Shown here piece by piece: positions 8,664 to 17,113 of a DNA stretch of 64,000 nucleotides (positions are counted from its first letter, which is position 1; each line of letters opens with the position of its first letter). The notes below the pieces were generated by a model. The model ran no database searches. It was not told the origin of the DNA and saw nothing but the letters and a program-made list of their open reading frames with translations. The translations under genes and the position numbers were made by a program. Source of the stretch: Dechloromonas sp. A34 (GTDB lineage: Bacteria; Pseudomonadota; Gammaproteobacteria; Burkholderiales; Rhodocyclaceae); the NCBI RefSeq assembly GCF_026261605.1, contig NZ_CP102486.1:2108001-2172000 (forward strand), read 5' to 3'.

Positions 8664-10106
8664 ATGGCCATCACTTCACTGACCTTCCTCTGCTTCGTCG
8701 CCGCCGTCGTCGTCGCCTTCCACCTCGGCCGTTCGGCGGGCTACCGGCAATGGGTGTTCGCCGCCGCCAACGCCATCTTCATCGCCAGCCAGGTGAGCGC
8801 GGCGCCGGCCCTGGCGCCGCTGCTGATCTTCGTCGCCCTCGGCTATCCCGCGGTGCGGTGGCTGCGGCACGGGCCGGGCTGGGGCTTGGTCCTCTGCCTG
8901 GTGGCAACCATCGCCGCCTTCGTCGTCCTCAAGCGCTTCGCCTTCCTCGATGGCCTCCTCGAACTGCCTTTTCCCTACCTGACCATGGGCCTGTCTTATG
9001 TCCTGTTCCGCCTGATCCACCTGATGGTCGACGCGCAGACCGGCGAGTTGCCGGCGGCGATCAGCCCGCTGCGCTACTTCAACTACAGCTGCAATTTCCT
9101 CTGCTTCGTTTCCGGGCCGATTCAGCGCTATCAGGATTTCGCTGCCACCGACGACCAGCCGGCGGGGCTCGACGAGGCCCGGGTGTTCGCCGCCTTTGCC
9201 CGGGTGGTGCGCGGCTTTCTCAAGGTGGCGGTGATCTCGGCCGGCCTCAACTACGTCTTCGGCCAGATCGCGCCGCCGCTGCTCGCCGCCGAGGCGCTGC
9301 CCGGGGCGCGCTTCGCGATCGCCTTCAGCGCCGCGGCGGTGGTCTACACCCTTTACCTGTACTTCAACTTCTCCGGCTACATGGACATCGTGATCGGCCT
9401 CGGCAGCCTGCTCGGCCAGAACCTGCCGGAGAATTTTCGTCAGCCCTTCGCCGCCCGCAACTTCCTCGATTTCTGGACGCGCTGGCACATCACGCTCTCC
9501 GAGTGGTTCAAGACCTACCTGTTCAACCCGCTGCTCAAGGCCCTGGCCGGGCGTTTCCGGGCGCCGGCGGTAATGCCCTGGCTGGGCGTCCTGGCCTTCT
9601 TCGTGACCTTCCTGGTGATGGGTCTGTGGCATGGCACGACCGCGGTCTTCGTCGCCTACGGCCTGTTGCTCGGCGGCGGTGCCGCCGTCAACAAGCTGTG
9701 GCAACTGGCCATGACCCGGCGCCTGGGCAAGGCCGGCTATCGGGCGCTGGCCGAACAGCCTGTGTATCGCGGCCTCTGTCGCGGCGCCACCTTCGCCTAT
9801 TTCGCCCTGGCCCTGGTCTGCCTGTGGGTCGATCTGGCCCAATTCGGCGGTCTGCTGCGCACGCTCGGCGCGGCCGGCGTCGCCGCCAGCTTCGCGCTGA
9901 TCGCTGTGGCCGGTGCCCTGGTCTTGCCGGTCCTCGACTTAGTCATGGCCACGCTGCGCCGGGCCGGCGCCGGCCTGGCGGTGTCGACAGCCAGCCCGGC
10001 CGGCTTCGTCGGCCGCAATGCCGCGCTCGCCGCGCAGGTGCTGCTGGTCCTGATGGCCTCCTCCTTCTTCCACAAGGCGCCCGAGTTCGTCTACCGGGCC
10101 TTCTGA
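8664..10106 (+). CDS. MBOAT family O-acyltransferase (AlgI-like)
   Basis: 480 residues, strongly hydrophobic with about 10-12 helices. Conserved membrane-bound O-acyltransferase blocks are visible: YLYFNFSGYMDIVIGLG, FWTRWHITLSEWFKTYLF with a conserved His near residue 275, and VMGLWHGTT with the predicted active-site His near 323. Relatives such as AlgI transfer an acyl group to an exported polysaccharide. Here the gene sits directly before an SGNH-like gene and an ACP/FkbH/MaoC/SDR set, so its donor may be an ACP-bound acyl group made by those enzymes (inference). It begins 19 bp after the initiating transferase gene. Confidence 0.9.
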   Translation: MAITSLTFLCFVAAVVVAFHLGRSAGYRQWVFAAANAIFIASQVSAAPALAPLLIFVALGYPAVRWLRHGPGWGLVLCLVATIAAFVVLKRFAFLDGLLELPFPYLTMGLSYVLFRLIHLMVDAQTGELPAAISPLRYFNYSCNFLCFVSGPIQRYQDFAATDDQPAGLDEARVFAAFARVVRGFLKVAVISAGLNYVFGQIAPPLLAAEALPGARFAIAFSAAAVVYTLYLYFNFSGYMDIVIGLGSLLGQNLPENFRQPFAARNFLDFWTRWHITLSEWFKTYLFNPLLKALAGRFRAPAVMPWLGVLAFFVTFLVMGLWHGTTAVFVAYGLLLGGGAAVNKLWQLAMTRRLGKAGYRALAEQPVYRGLCRGATFAYFALALVCLWVDLAQFGGLLRTLGAAGVAASFALIAVAGALVLPVLDLVMATLRRAGAGLAVSTASPAGFVGRNAALAAQVLLVLMASSFFHKAPEFVYRAF

Positions 10107-10108
10107 CC

Positions 10109-11164
10109 ATGAAACTCATCCTGCGCCAGGCGGCGATCCTGCTCTTCTTCCTGCTCCTGCTCTACGGACTGGCTCTCGCCATCGCCGTGCCGGCCATGCC
10201 GCTGCCCGGCGAGGCCAATCTCGATACCGCCGCGGCCGTCCGTTCGCCGTTCATGACCGAGCCGAAATACGCCTTCCTGAGCCGCAGCCGGCTCGACAGA
10301 GCCGACGACAAGGCGATCCTGCTCGGCGCCTCCAACGTGCTCGCCGGTTTCCGCCCGGCCCGCCTGCAGGAACTGGTGCCGGGGGCGACGGTGCATAACC
10401 TGGCGATCGGCGGCGCCAACCTGACCGAGGTCCGCCAGATGGTGGACCTGGTGCTCGAAGTGCAGAGTCCGGCGGCGCAGCGCCACAACCTGTTCGTGAT
10501 CGGTGCCTGGTATGGCCTGTTCGCCGACGACCGGGCGCGCTGGTACACGCCTGATCGTCATCCCGGCGACACCGACCTCGACATCGAGCGCTACCGCTAC
10601 GGCTTCTACCGGCGCACCGACGACGGACCGGTGGCGCTGCTGCCGCCGCGCTGGCTCGACGCCGGCGTGACGCTGATCAAGCCTTTCCTGCTCGTCGACC
10701 GCCTGGCGCGCGACGCCGGCAAGGCGCTGCGCCCGGCCCGCGCTGTCGCCGCGCCGGCCGACCAGGCGACGGTGCCCGGCGCCGAGCGCCAGGGCCAGTA
10801 CCTGGCGTTCTGGGAAGACTACATGGGCGGCAGCGGTCGCCTCGAGGCGGCGCCCTTCGCCACCCTGGTGCACACCATAGCCACCATCCGCGCCAGCGGC
10901 GGGCGGGTGCTGCTCGTCGACCTGCCCTTGCCGCGCTGGCATGCCGGCGCCTCGCCTTATGAGGCGAGTTACCGCCGGCACTGGGCGGCGCTCCAGCAGC
11001 AACTGGCCGGGACGGAGGGCGTCGCCTTCCTGAGCCTGAGCGATGCCGACCGGCCGGAGGATTTTTCCGACGAGGTGCACCCCAAGCCGCGCGTCGCCGA
11101 ACGCTGGGCGACGCGCCTCGCCGGCGCCCTGAACGATGTGCCCGGAACGCTCGCTCTGCGCTGA
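10109..11164 (+). CDS. Membrane-anchored SGNH-hydrolase-like protein, EPS acylation partner
   Basis: 351 residues starting at ATG 10109, two bases after the MBOAT stop. One N-terminal helix (AAILLFFLLLLYGLALAIAV) anchors a periplasmic domain. ILLGASNVLAGF resembles SGNH block I with Ser in GASN, NLAIGGANLTE resembles block II, and DEVHPKPRVAERWA resembles block V (Asp-x-x-His). MBOAT genes are often paired with such proteins (AlgJ/AlgX, PatB, DltD types) that take part in polymer O-acylation. The most likely role is a periplasmic acyl-transfer or esterase step acting on the EPS. The family call is from motif spacing only. Confidence 0.7.
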   Translation: MKLILRQAAILLFFLLLLYGLALAIAVPAMPLPGEANLDTAAAVRSPFMTEPKYAFLSRSRLDRADDKAILLGASNVLAGFRPARLQELVPGATVHNLAIGGANLTEVRQMVDLVLEVQSPAAQRHNLFVIGAWYGLFADDRARWYTPDRHPGDTDLDIERYRYGFYRRTDDGPVALLPPRWLDAGVTLIKPFLLVDRLARDAGKALRPARAVAAPADQATVPGAERQGQYLAFWEDYMGGSGRLEAAPFATLVHTIATIRASGGRVLLVDLPLPRWHAGASPYEASYRRHWAALQQQLAGTEGVAFLSLSDADRPEDFSDEVHPKPRVAERWATRLAGALNDVPGTLALR

Positions 11165-11210
11165 ACGCCGAACTTGACAGCAATTTTTGACGATTGAAAA
11201 GGAGCCTGAA

Positions 11211-11462
11211 ATGAAATCCGATTACAACCTGATGCAGATCTACACCAAGCTGACCGAGATCTTCCGCGACATCTTCGACGACGACGGCCTGGAAGTGACG
11301 CCGGAGCTGACGGCGGCCGATGTCGAGGAGTGGGACAGCCTGAATCACATCCGCCTGGTGGTCTCGATCGAGCGCGCCTTCGGGATGAGCTTCTCGGCGG
11401 CGCAGGTCGGCCGCCTGAAGAACGTTGGCGAATTCGCCGAACTGATCGTCAGCAAGCTGTGA
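11211..11462 (+). CDS. Acyl carrier protein of the EPS locus
   Basis: 83 residues. The acidic four-helix ACP pattern is clear, with the phosphopantetheine site Ser43 in EEWDSLNHIRLVVSIE. The start at ATG 11211 is chosen because GGAG at 11201-11204 is correctly spaced and extra upstream residues (from 11187) add nothing conserved. A TTGACA hexamer at 11174-11179 lies upstream, without a convincing -10. The stop overlaps the next start (TGATG, 11460-11464). This is a second, specialised ACP rather than fatty-acid AcpP, because it sits with FkbH, MaoC and SDR genes in an EPS operon. It probably carries the acyl unit for decoration of the polymer. Confidence 0.9.
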   Translation: MKSDYNLMQIYTKLTEIFRDIFDDDGLEVTPELTAADVEEWDSLNHIRLVVSIERAFGMSFSAAQVGRLKNVGEFAELIVSKL

Positions 11463-11890
11463 TGGCAGCGGAAAGCCGCGCCATCGCCTGGGGCGAGCTG
11501 GCGGAAGGAGCCGCCGACGGCGTCGATTTCGTGGTCAGCGCCGAGGAATTGCAGCAATTCGCCGCCCTCTCCTGCGACTGCAACCCGCTCCACGTCGACG
11601 CCGACTTTGCCCGCAGCAAAGGCTTCGACGACGTCGTCGTCCATGGCGCGCTGCTCGTCGCCAAGATTTCGCAACTGATCGGCATGCGCCTGCCCGGCCG
11701 CGACAGCGTGTGGACCGGCCTCACGCTGCAATTTCGCCATCCGCTCTACGTCGGACAGGCGGCGCGGGTCGAAGCCGTCGTCGAGCGACTGTCGGCGGCG
11801 ACCGGCATGGTGCTGCTCAAGCTCACGCTGCGCGCCGGGGAAACCCTGCTCGCCAAGGGCGAAGCGGAGGTGCTGCTTGTCAGGCCGTGA
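11462..11890 (+). CDS. MaoC-like hot-dog dehydratase/hydratase
   Basis: 142 residues from the ATG at 11462, overlapping the ACP stop. The hydratase-2 signature is present: FAALSCDCNPLHVDADFARSKGFDDVVVHG, with the Asp/His pair of (R)-specific enoyl hydratases (D-x-N-P-x-H). Family reaction: reversible hydration of trans-2-enoyl thioesters to (R)-3-hydroxyacyl thioesters. Coupled to an ACP and an SDR, it could shape a short hydroxyacyl or enoyl group on the ACP (inference). It overlaps the next gene by 14 bp. Confidence 0.85.
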   Translation: MAAESRAIAWGELAEGAADGVDFVVSAEELQQFAALSCDCNPLHVDADFARSKGFDDVVVHGALLVAKISQLIGMRLPGRDSVWTGLTLQFRHPLYVGQAARVEAVVERLSAATGMVLLKLTLRAGETLLAKGEAEVLLVRP

Positions 11891-12554
11891 ACGCTTTCTG
11901 GTCTCCGGCGGCGCGGGCGGCATCGGTGCCGCCACCTGCGAGGCGCTGGCCGCCGCCGGCTATGTCCCGGTCGTCGGCTACCACCGGGCGGCGGACGCCG
12001 CCGAAGCGGTCGCCGCGCGCACTGGCGGCCAGGCGCTGGCCCTCGATCTCGCTTCGGACGCTTCGATCGACCGGGCGCTGGCCGAGTTGGCTGGCGCCGA
12101 GGGGCGCCTGGCCGGCGCCGTGCTCGCCGGTTCGCCGCCGCTCACTCTGGCCCCCTTCGGCAAGATCGAGGCGGCTGACCTCCAAGCCCAGTTGCAGGTC
12201 AATGTCATCGGCCCGCAACGCCTGCTCGCCGGCCTCGTCCGCCAGTGCTGGCGGCCCTACAAGGACGGCGTGGTGATCGGCATCCTGAGCCGGGCGATGG
12301 GCGAGGCCGGGAGCGGCGCCGCCTCGGGAATGGGCGCCTACGTCATTGCCAAGTACGGCATGGCCGGCCTGCTCGCCGTGCTCGCCGCCGACTATCCCTG
12401 GCTGCGGGTGCGCTCGGTGCGCCCCGGCTACACCGAAACGCCGATGCTGGCCGCTTTCGACGAACGCTTTCTGGCGCAGCAGCGCGAAAAGACTCCTTTC
12501 CAGACGCCACAAGACGTGGCGGCGCAAATCCTGACGGAGGTAAACCGACAATGA
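11877..12554 (+). CDS. SDR family oxidoreductase (3-oxoacyl-ACP reductase-like)
   Basis: 225 residues. The start is a TTG at 11877 with GGAGG at 11866-11870, six bases upstream. VSGGAGGIGAA near residue 10 is the Rossmann glycine motif. Ser138 (GILSRAMG) and Tyr155-x-x-x-Lys159 (YVIAK) give the classical SDR catalytic set, and RSVRPGYTETPML follows. FabG-like proteins reduce 3-oxoacyl-ACP with NADPH. The gene overlaps MaoC at its start and FkbH at its stop (ATGA 12551-12554), so the four ACP-related genes are translationally coupled. Confidence 0.85.
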   Translation: MSGRERFLVSGGAGGIGAATCEALAAAGYVPVVGYHRAADAAEAVAARTGGQALALDLASDASIDRALAELAGAEGRLAGAVLAGSPPLTLAPFGKIEAADLQAQLQVNVIGPQRLLAGLVRQCWRPYKDGVVIGILSRAMGEAGSGAASGMGAYVIAKYGMAGLLAVLAADYPWLRVRSVRPGYTETPMLAAFDERFLAQQREKTPFQTPQDVAAQILTEVNRQ

Positions 12555-14509
12555 GCCAAACTTTATATTCGACCCTGGCCTGGCTGCCCACGCCACCCAA
12601 GGAATTCGCCGCCCTGTGCCGGGCGCTGCCCGCCGACGATGCCGAGCTCGGCAAGCAACTGCAGGCCCTGGCCGGCTTCGGGCTGGACGAGAACCAGCTC
12701 ACCCGGCTTTCCCGGAGCATCGAACAGGCGCGCCAGGAGGGCAGGGCGCTGGCCCCCCTGGTGCCTTTCCGGCTCGGCATCGTGAGTAACGCCACTTCTC
12801 ACTTCCTGGTCCCGGCCCTGGTGGCGACCGCCGCCCGCCACGGCATCGCGCTCGACTGCATCGAGGCCGGTTTCGACCAGGCGATGCAGGAGGCCCTGGC
12901 CGCCGACTCGCCGCTCAACCTCGCCCGTCCCGACGCCGTGCTGCTCGCCCTCGACTACCGCGGACTGCCGCTGCGCGCCACGCCGGGCGATGCCGAGGTG
13001 GCGCAACGCACGGTGGCGGCGGCGCTCGACCACATCGACCGCATCCGCAACGGCCTGCACGCCAACGGCAAGACTGTCTGCATCCTGCAAACCCTGGCCC
13101 GGCCGGTCGAAACGCATTTCGGCAGCCTCGATCTGGTGCTTCCGGGCACCTTGCGCAGCCTGATCGACGCGATCAACCGTGGCCTCGCCGAACGGGTGGC
13201 GGCGAGCAACGACCTGCTCTTCGACGTCGCCGGCCTGGCCGAAACCGTCGGCCTCGCCGACTGGCATGCGCCGACCCTGTGGCACATGGCCAAGCTGCCG
13301 TTCGCCAGCAACTTCCTGCCGCTCTACGCCGACCATGCCTGTCGGCTGCTCGCGGCGCTGCGCGGCAAGAGCCGGCGCTGCCTGATCCTCGATCTCGACA
13401 ACACGGTGTGGGGCGGGGTGATCGGCGACGACGGCCTGGAGGGCATCATCATCGGCCCCGGCGATCCGACCGGCGAGGCCCACCTGGCGGTGCAGCAGAC
13501 GGCGCTGCACCTGCGCGAACGCGGCGTGGTGCTCGCCGTCTCGTCCAAGAACACCGACGAAATCGCCCGCCGGCCCTTCCGCGAGCATCCGGAAATGCTG
13601 CTCCGCGAAGATCACATCGCCATCTTCCAGGCCAACTGGAACGACAAGGCGACCAACATCAAGGCGATTGCCGAGGCGCTCTCGCTGGGCCTCGACGCCA
13701 TGACCTTCCTCGACGACAACCCGGTCGAGCGCGGCCTGATCCGGCAACTGCTGCCCCAGGTGGCGGTGCCCGAACTGCCCGATGACCCGGCGCTTTATGT
13801 CCGTACCCTGCTCGCTGGCGGCTATTTCGAAGCCGTCACCTTTTCCGCCGAGGATCGCCAGCGCGCCGATTTCTACCAGGACAACGCCCGGCGCATCGCC
13901 CTCCAGCAGCGGGCGGGCGATGTCGAAGGCTACCTCGCCTCGCTCGACATGACGCTGACCATCCAGCCCTTCGAGGCCACCGGCCGGGCGCGTATCGCCC
14001 AACTGATCAGCAAGTCGAACCAGTTCAATCTGACCACCTGGCGCTACAGCGAGGCCGAGGTTGCCGAGCTGGAGGGCGACCCCGATTGCCTGGCCTGGCA
14101 GATCCGCCTCGCCGACTCCTTCGGCGACAACGGCATGATCAGCGTCGTCATCTGCCGCCGCGCCGGCAGCGAGTGGCAGATCGACACCTGGCTGATGAGC
14201 TGCCGCGTGCTCGGCCGCCGGGTCGAAGAGGCGGTGCTCCAGGAACTGCTGGTCGCGGCCCGGCGCTATGGCATTGCCCGGCTGGTCGGCAGCTACCGCC
14301 CGAGCGGGCGCAACCAGCTCGTCGAGGGGCATTACCGGAAACTCGGCTTCGAGCTGCTGGCACGCTATCCGGACGGCCGCAGCGAGTGGATCCTGAATGT
14401 CGCCGACGCCGAGCCGGTCGCCAACCTGCCGATGGAGATTCGCCACCTCGGCGTCGAGGGCAGCCCGCCGCCGCAAAGAGCGAACCACAGCGAGGCCAGC
14501 CGGGCCTAG
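12551..14509 (+). CDS. FkbH-like HAD-IIIC domain protein
   Basis: 652 residues from ATG 12551. The N-terminal 270 residues form the FkbH leader region (FRLGIVSNATSHFLVP). The HAD nucleophile motif is DLDNTVWGGVIGDDG with Asp281 and Asp283, then VSSKNTDEIA and MTFLDDNPVERG. The last ~180 residues resemble a GNAT-type domain (GDNGMISVVICRR, VGSYRPSGRN). In polyketide systems FkbH proteins take 1,3-bisphosphoglycerate, dephosphorylate it and load a glyceryl group onto an ACP. With its own ACP in an EPS operon, loading of a glyceryl- or lactyl-type group that decorates the polysaccharide is plausible (inference). Last gene of the operon. Confidence 0.88.
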   Translation: MSQTLYSTLAWLPTPPKEFAALCRALPADDAELGKQLQALAGFGLDENQLTRLSRSIEQARQEGRALAPLVPFRLGIVSNATSHFLVPALVATAARHGIALDCIEAGFDQAMQEALAADSPLNLARPDAVLLALDYRGLPLRATPGDAEVAQRTVAAALDHIDRIRNGLHANGKTVCILQTLARPVETHFGSLDLVLPGTLRSLIDAINRGLAERVAASNDLLFDVAGLAETVGLADWHAPTLWHMAKLPFASNFLPLYADHACRLLAALRGKSRRCLILDLDNTVWGGVIGDDGLEGIIIGPGDPTGEAHLAVQQTALHLRERGVVLAVSSKNTDEIARRPFREHPEMLLREDHIAIFQANWNDKATNIKAIAEALSLGLDAMTFLDDNPVERGLIRQLLPQVAVPELPDDPALYVRTLLAGGYFEAVTFSAEDRQRADFYQDNARRIALQQRAGDVEGYLASLDMTLTIQPFEATGRARIAQLISKSNQFNLTTWRYSEAEVAELEGDPDCLAWQIRLADSFGDNGMISVVICRRAGSEWQIDTWLMSCRVLGRRVEEAVLQELLVAARRYGIARLVGSYRPSGRNQLVEGHYRKLGFELLARYPDGRSEWILNVADAEPVANLPMEIRHLGVEGSPPPQRANHSEASRA

Positions 14510-14511
14510 CG

Positions 14512-14525
14512 GCCACCTTGGTGGC
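14512..14525 (+). terminator. Short hairpin after the EPS operon
   Basis: Three bases after the FkbH stop, GCCACC-TT-GGTGGC forms a 6-bp perfect inverted repeat with a 2-base spacer. There is no T-run behind it, so it may be a 3'-end stabiliser or a weak or Rho-assisted end rather than a strong intrinsic terminator. It lies in the gap between the convergent EPS operon and the Wzz-like gene. Confidence 0.3.
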
Positions 14526-14597
14526 GAGGGTCATCCGCAAGCTTCGGGGGCGGAGACTTCCGGGTGCTCCCCAGCCTCGCCGCTGACTGTCCGGCGT

Positions 14598-16643
14598 TTA
14601 CCAGAGCGCCGCGTTGCGCAAGGCCGGCAGGATGGGGTCCGCCCCGTCTCCATGCTTGTGCCGTGGGCCATCGCTGGCTGCCGCGTAGGCGGCAAGTTCC
14701 TCGGGGCTGAGATTTCCGACGAGCGGGGCAAGGCTGGAAAACCGCACGTTCTGGCGCATCAGGTTGGCGATGCAGGTATGGCGCAGGACCTCCGGCGAAA
14801 CCGAAGCCGCTTCGTCCAGCCCGGCATCGATTGCGGCGCAGGCGAGCCGTGTGCTGATATCGGACTGGCTCAGCGGCTGGCCCGTTTGGTTGACCAGTAG
14901 AGGACGCTCCGGATCGTCTCCGGGAGAACCTGCCAGCGCCCGCGCCAGTACTTCGGGCAAGGAAAGGCGGCGCACTGCCGGGCCGCTGTCCACGGTGAGC
15001 TGCAGGCTCGATAAATCGACATCGCGCAGCGTCAGATTTCTGGCCTCATCGGCCGTCAGGCCGAGGAGCAGAACGGCACACAGGCGTCGCCCGTCCTCAT
15101 CCGCACCGGCAAGCAGCGCATCGACCTCGTCCGCGGAGAGTTCCCGCGGCAGGCTTGCCGCAGCCGACAGTTGCAGCGGCGCCGGTCCGGCCTGGGCCAG
15201 TGACGGCAGCGGCGGCGCTTGTTTGATACCCAGGGCCGGTGGCATCCAGGGCTGGGGCACGACGACTGTCGTGGCACCGCCCGCCAGCGGCGATGGCGAG
15301 CGATTGAAGAGCTCGACGAACCAGACCGCGAGTAGGCCAAGCACAAAAGCGGCAGCGAGATTGATCAGGGCATCGCGCAGATAATCCGGGCGCCACGGTT
15401 TGTGATTGACCGCGGCCGCCTCGATCAGGGTCAGCGCCGGCAGGCGGGCGCTTTCGCTGGCGCCCAGTTTTTCGAGGCGTTCGATGGCGTTGCGCCGCGT
15501 CCCTTCGAGGCGGATTACGTCCTCCTCCATGGCCTTGGCTTCCTGGAAGTTGCCGGAAAAAACCTGCGCTTCGCGGCGCAGGCCATCGATCTGGGCGCGC
15601 AGCCGTCCGACGGTGGCCCGGGTGCCGGCCGCCTCTTCCTCGGCGGCGGCCAGTGCGGCCTGCTGGCTGGACGAGCGGCTTGCCGCCAGCTGCTGTTCCA
15701 GTTCCGCCTGGCGGGCGCGGAGGGCTTTTGCCGTCGGGTCCATCGCCATGAAGGCCGGCGTATAGGTCCGTTCCATATCGCGCAGCTGTTCCCGGGTCGC
15801 CGAAATGCGCTGTTCGATCGAGGCCAGTGTCGGATTGTCCCTGGAAAAGACCGGGCTCCGGCCGGTGGCGGCGGAATCATGCAGGGTCCGCAATTTTGCT
15901 TCGGCCCTGGCGGCATCTTCGTTGGCCTTGTTGAGCGATTCGGAGAGTCCTTTTATGCGGGCCAGGGATTCGTTCTCGCTTCGTTCCGAGGAAACGACCC
16001 CGCTGCGGCTGCGAAAGGTAGCCAGTTGAGCGCGCTTTTCCGCGATGCTGACGCCCAGCCGATCGACTTCGGCGCGCAGATCGGAGATCGCCCCGCTGGA
16101 GGCGGTGTCATGGGCGGCGAAAAGCCGGTCGCGATAGGTCGCGATCAGCGTATTGACAATCCGCGCCATCAATTCGGGCGACTCCCCGATCGCCTGAAGT
16201 TCGACGATTTCGGTCCCAGCCACGGGCGTAACGGAAATGGCGCCCTGCAGCGCGGCAACCGGATCCTTGTCGAAGGACGGGGGGAGGCCTACCTCCTTCT
16301 CCAGTTGTTGCAGGACCGCCTCGAGCAGCTTGCGACTGGTCAATATTTGCGCCTGGGTGAGCAGGTCGACCTTGGTACCTGGGTTTTTTTCCTCCCTGGC
16401 GCTTCCGCGAGACGGCGCATCGATGGCGGCGGAAACATTGCCGCTGTTGATCTCCACCCGGGCGCTGGCCCGGTACTCGGCCGGACGCAGCAGATTCCAG
16501 GTCAGGCCCGGCAGCAAGGTGATGGCAAAAACCGCGATGAATACGGTCAACCGCCGTCGATTGCTGCGCTGGGCCGCCAGCGCGGGATCAATCTGGGGCC
16601 CATCGAACATGAAACTGTCTTGATGTGGAGGGAGCCTGAGCAT
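14598..16643 (-). CDS. Wzz/GumC-like chain-length protein fused to a degenerate tyrosine-recombinase domain
   Basis: 681 residues. TM1 is at about 32-52, followed by a Wzz domain (PAEYRASARVEI...LTQAQILTSRKLL) and a long periplasmic coiled coil (about 190-400). TM2 is at about 422-446. A Pro-rich linker leads to residues 498-656, which read like the catalytic domain of XerC-type recombinases: LPRELSADEVDALL, LLLGLTADEARNLTLRDVDL, QTGQPLSQSDIS, SPEVLRHTCIANLMRQNV, PLVGNLSPEELAAYA. Arg I is Thr530, the first His of H-x-x-R is Glu618 and the late His/Trp is Asn644; Arg621, His622 and Tyr653 remain. No BY-kinase motifs are present. It faces the EPS operon and probably controls polymer length. Its cytosolic tail may bind DNA or protein. 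The start could also be ATG 16610. Confidence 0.82.
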   Translation of the reverse strand: MLRLPPHQDSFMFDGPQIDPALAAQRSNRRRLTVFIAVFAITLLPGLTWNLLRPAEYRASARVEINSGNVSAAIDAPSRGSAREEKNPGTKVDLLTQAQILTSRKLLEAVLQQLEKEVGLPPSFDKDPVAALQGAISVTPVAGTEIVELQAIGESPELMARIVNTLIATYRDRLFAAHDTASSGAISDLRAEVDRLGVSIAEKRAQLATFRSRSGVVSSERSENESLARIKGLSESLNKANEDAARAEAKLRTLHDSAATGRSPVFSRDNPTLASIEQRISATREQLRDMERTYTPAFMAMDPTAKALRARQAELEQQLAASRSSSQQAALAAAEEEAAGTRATVGRLRAQIDGLRREAQVFSGNFQEAKAMEEDVIRLEGTRRNAIERLEKLGASESARLPALTLIEAAAVNHKPWRPDYLRDALINLAAAFVLGLLAVWFVELFNRSPSPLAGGATTVVVPQPWMPPALGIKQAPPLPSLAQAGPAPLQLSAAASLPRELSADEVDALLAGADEDGRRLCAVLLLGLTADEARNLTLRDVDLSSLQLTVDSGPAVRRLSLPEVLARALAGSPGDDPERPLLVNQTGQPLSQSDISTRLACAAIDAGLDEAASVSPEVLRHTCIANLMRQNVRFSSLAPLVGNLSPEELAAYAAASDGPRHKHGDGADPILPALRNAALW

Positions 16644-17113
16644 GGGATTGGATCCGTCAAGAGTGTCCGATTAGTCTAGCAATGTTCCATTTTGGCGAGG
16701 TGACGATATTCCTTCCGGAAGCCAAAAAAATTGCAAAACGCATAGCTTCCACCGGCCGCACCTGGACCGGGAATTCGCCGATGCCCCGCAAATTTTTTCC
16801 GCAGCCTTTATTGAATTTGAGAACCGCTACCTTGATTGCCAAGGCATTTTCCCGATTTCGGGATTGGTGAGATGTATTTGCGAAAGCCATCGTGCCGGCG
16901 ATGGAGGGGGCTGCCCGGATATGGGAGCAAAAAATATCCCTATGGGTTTTAAGGGCATTGGTTTTTGATTCCAAGCCTTTGACATCGAAGCGAATACCCG
17001 GGAATGGTGGAACTGGTTAAGTCATGTGGAATTATTTATGGCATCAGTCTTGCAGATGAAGTTGCGTTTTTCAGTCCCCTTCGCCCAGAGGGGAGCCCCC
17101 ACGGAGTTTCGTC
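16644..17113. other. 470-bp intergenic region, lower GC, divergent promoters expected
   Basis: Upstream of both the Wzz-like gene (-) and the chemoreceptor gene (+). It is more AT-rich than its surroundings, with A/T tracts near 16725, 16793 and 16930. A perfect TTGACA hexamer lies at 16979-16984, but the -10 position (about 17002) reads GAATGG, so no promoter is claimed. A small C4/G4 inverted repeat flanks TTCGCCCAGA around 17077-17094 just before the chemoreceptor start. No convincing gene, riboswitch or sigma-28 site was found. Confidence 0.5.

Noticed and set aside
14598..15150. Prophage or integrative element boundary, suggested by the recombinase-like domain
   Set aside because: The domain is part of a Wzz-like protein, key catalytic residues are missing, and no attachment sites, tRNA or phage genes are nearby.
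16657..16974. 105-codon open frame on the - strand in the intergenic region
   Set aside because: No RBS, no recognisable motif, and it fills a region expected to hold promoters.
17041..17113. c-di-GMP riboswitch before the chemoreceptor gene
   Set aside because: Only a small C4/G4 hairpin is present; the conserved GEMM sequence blocks are absent.
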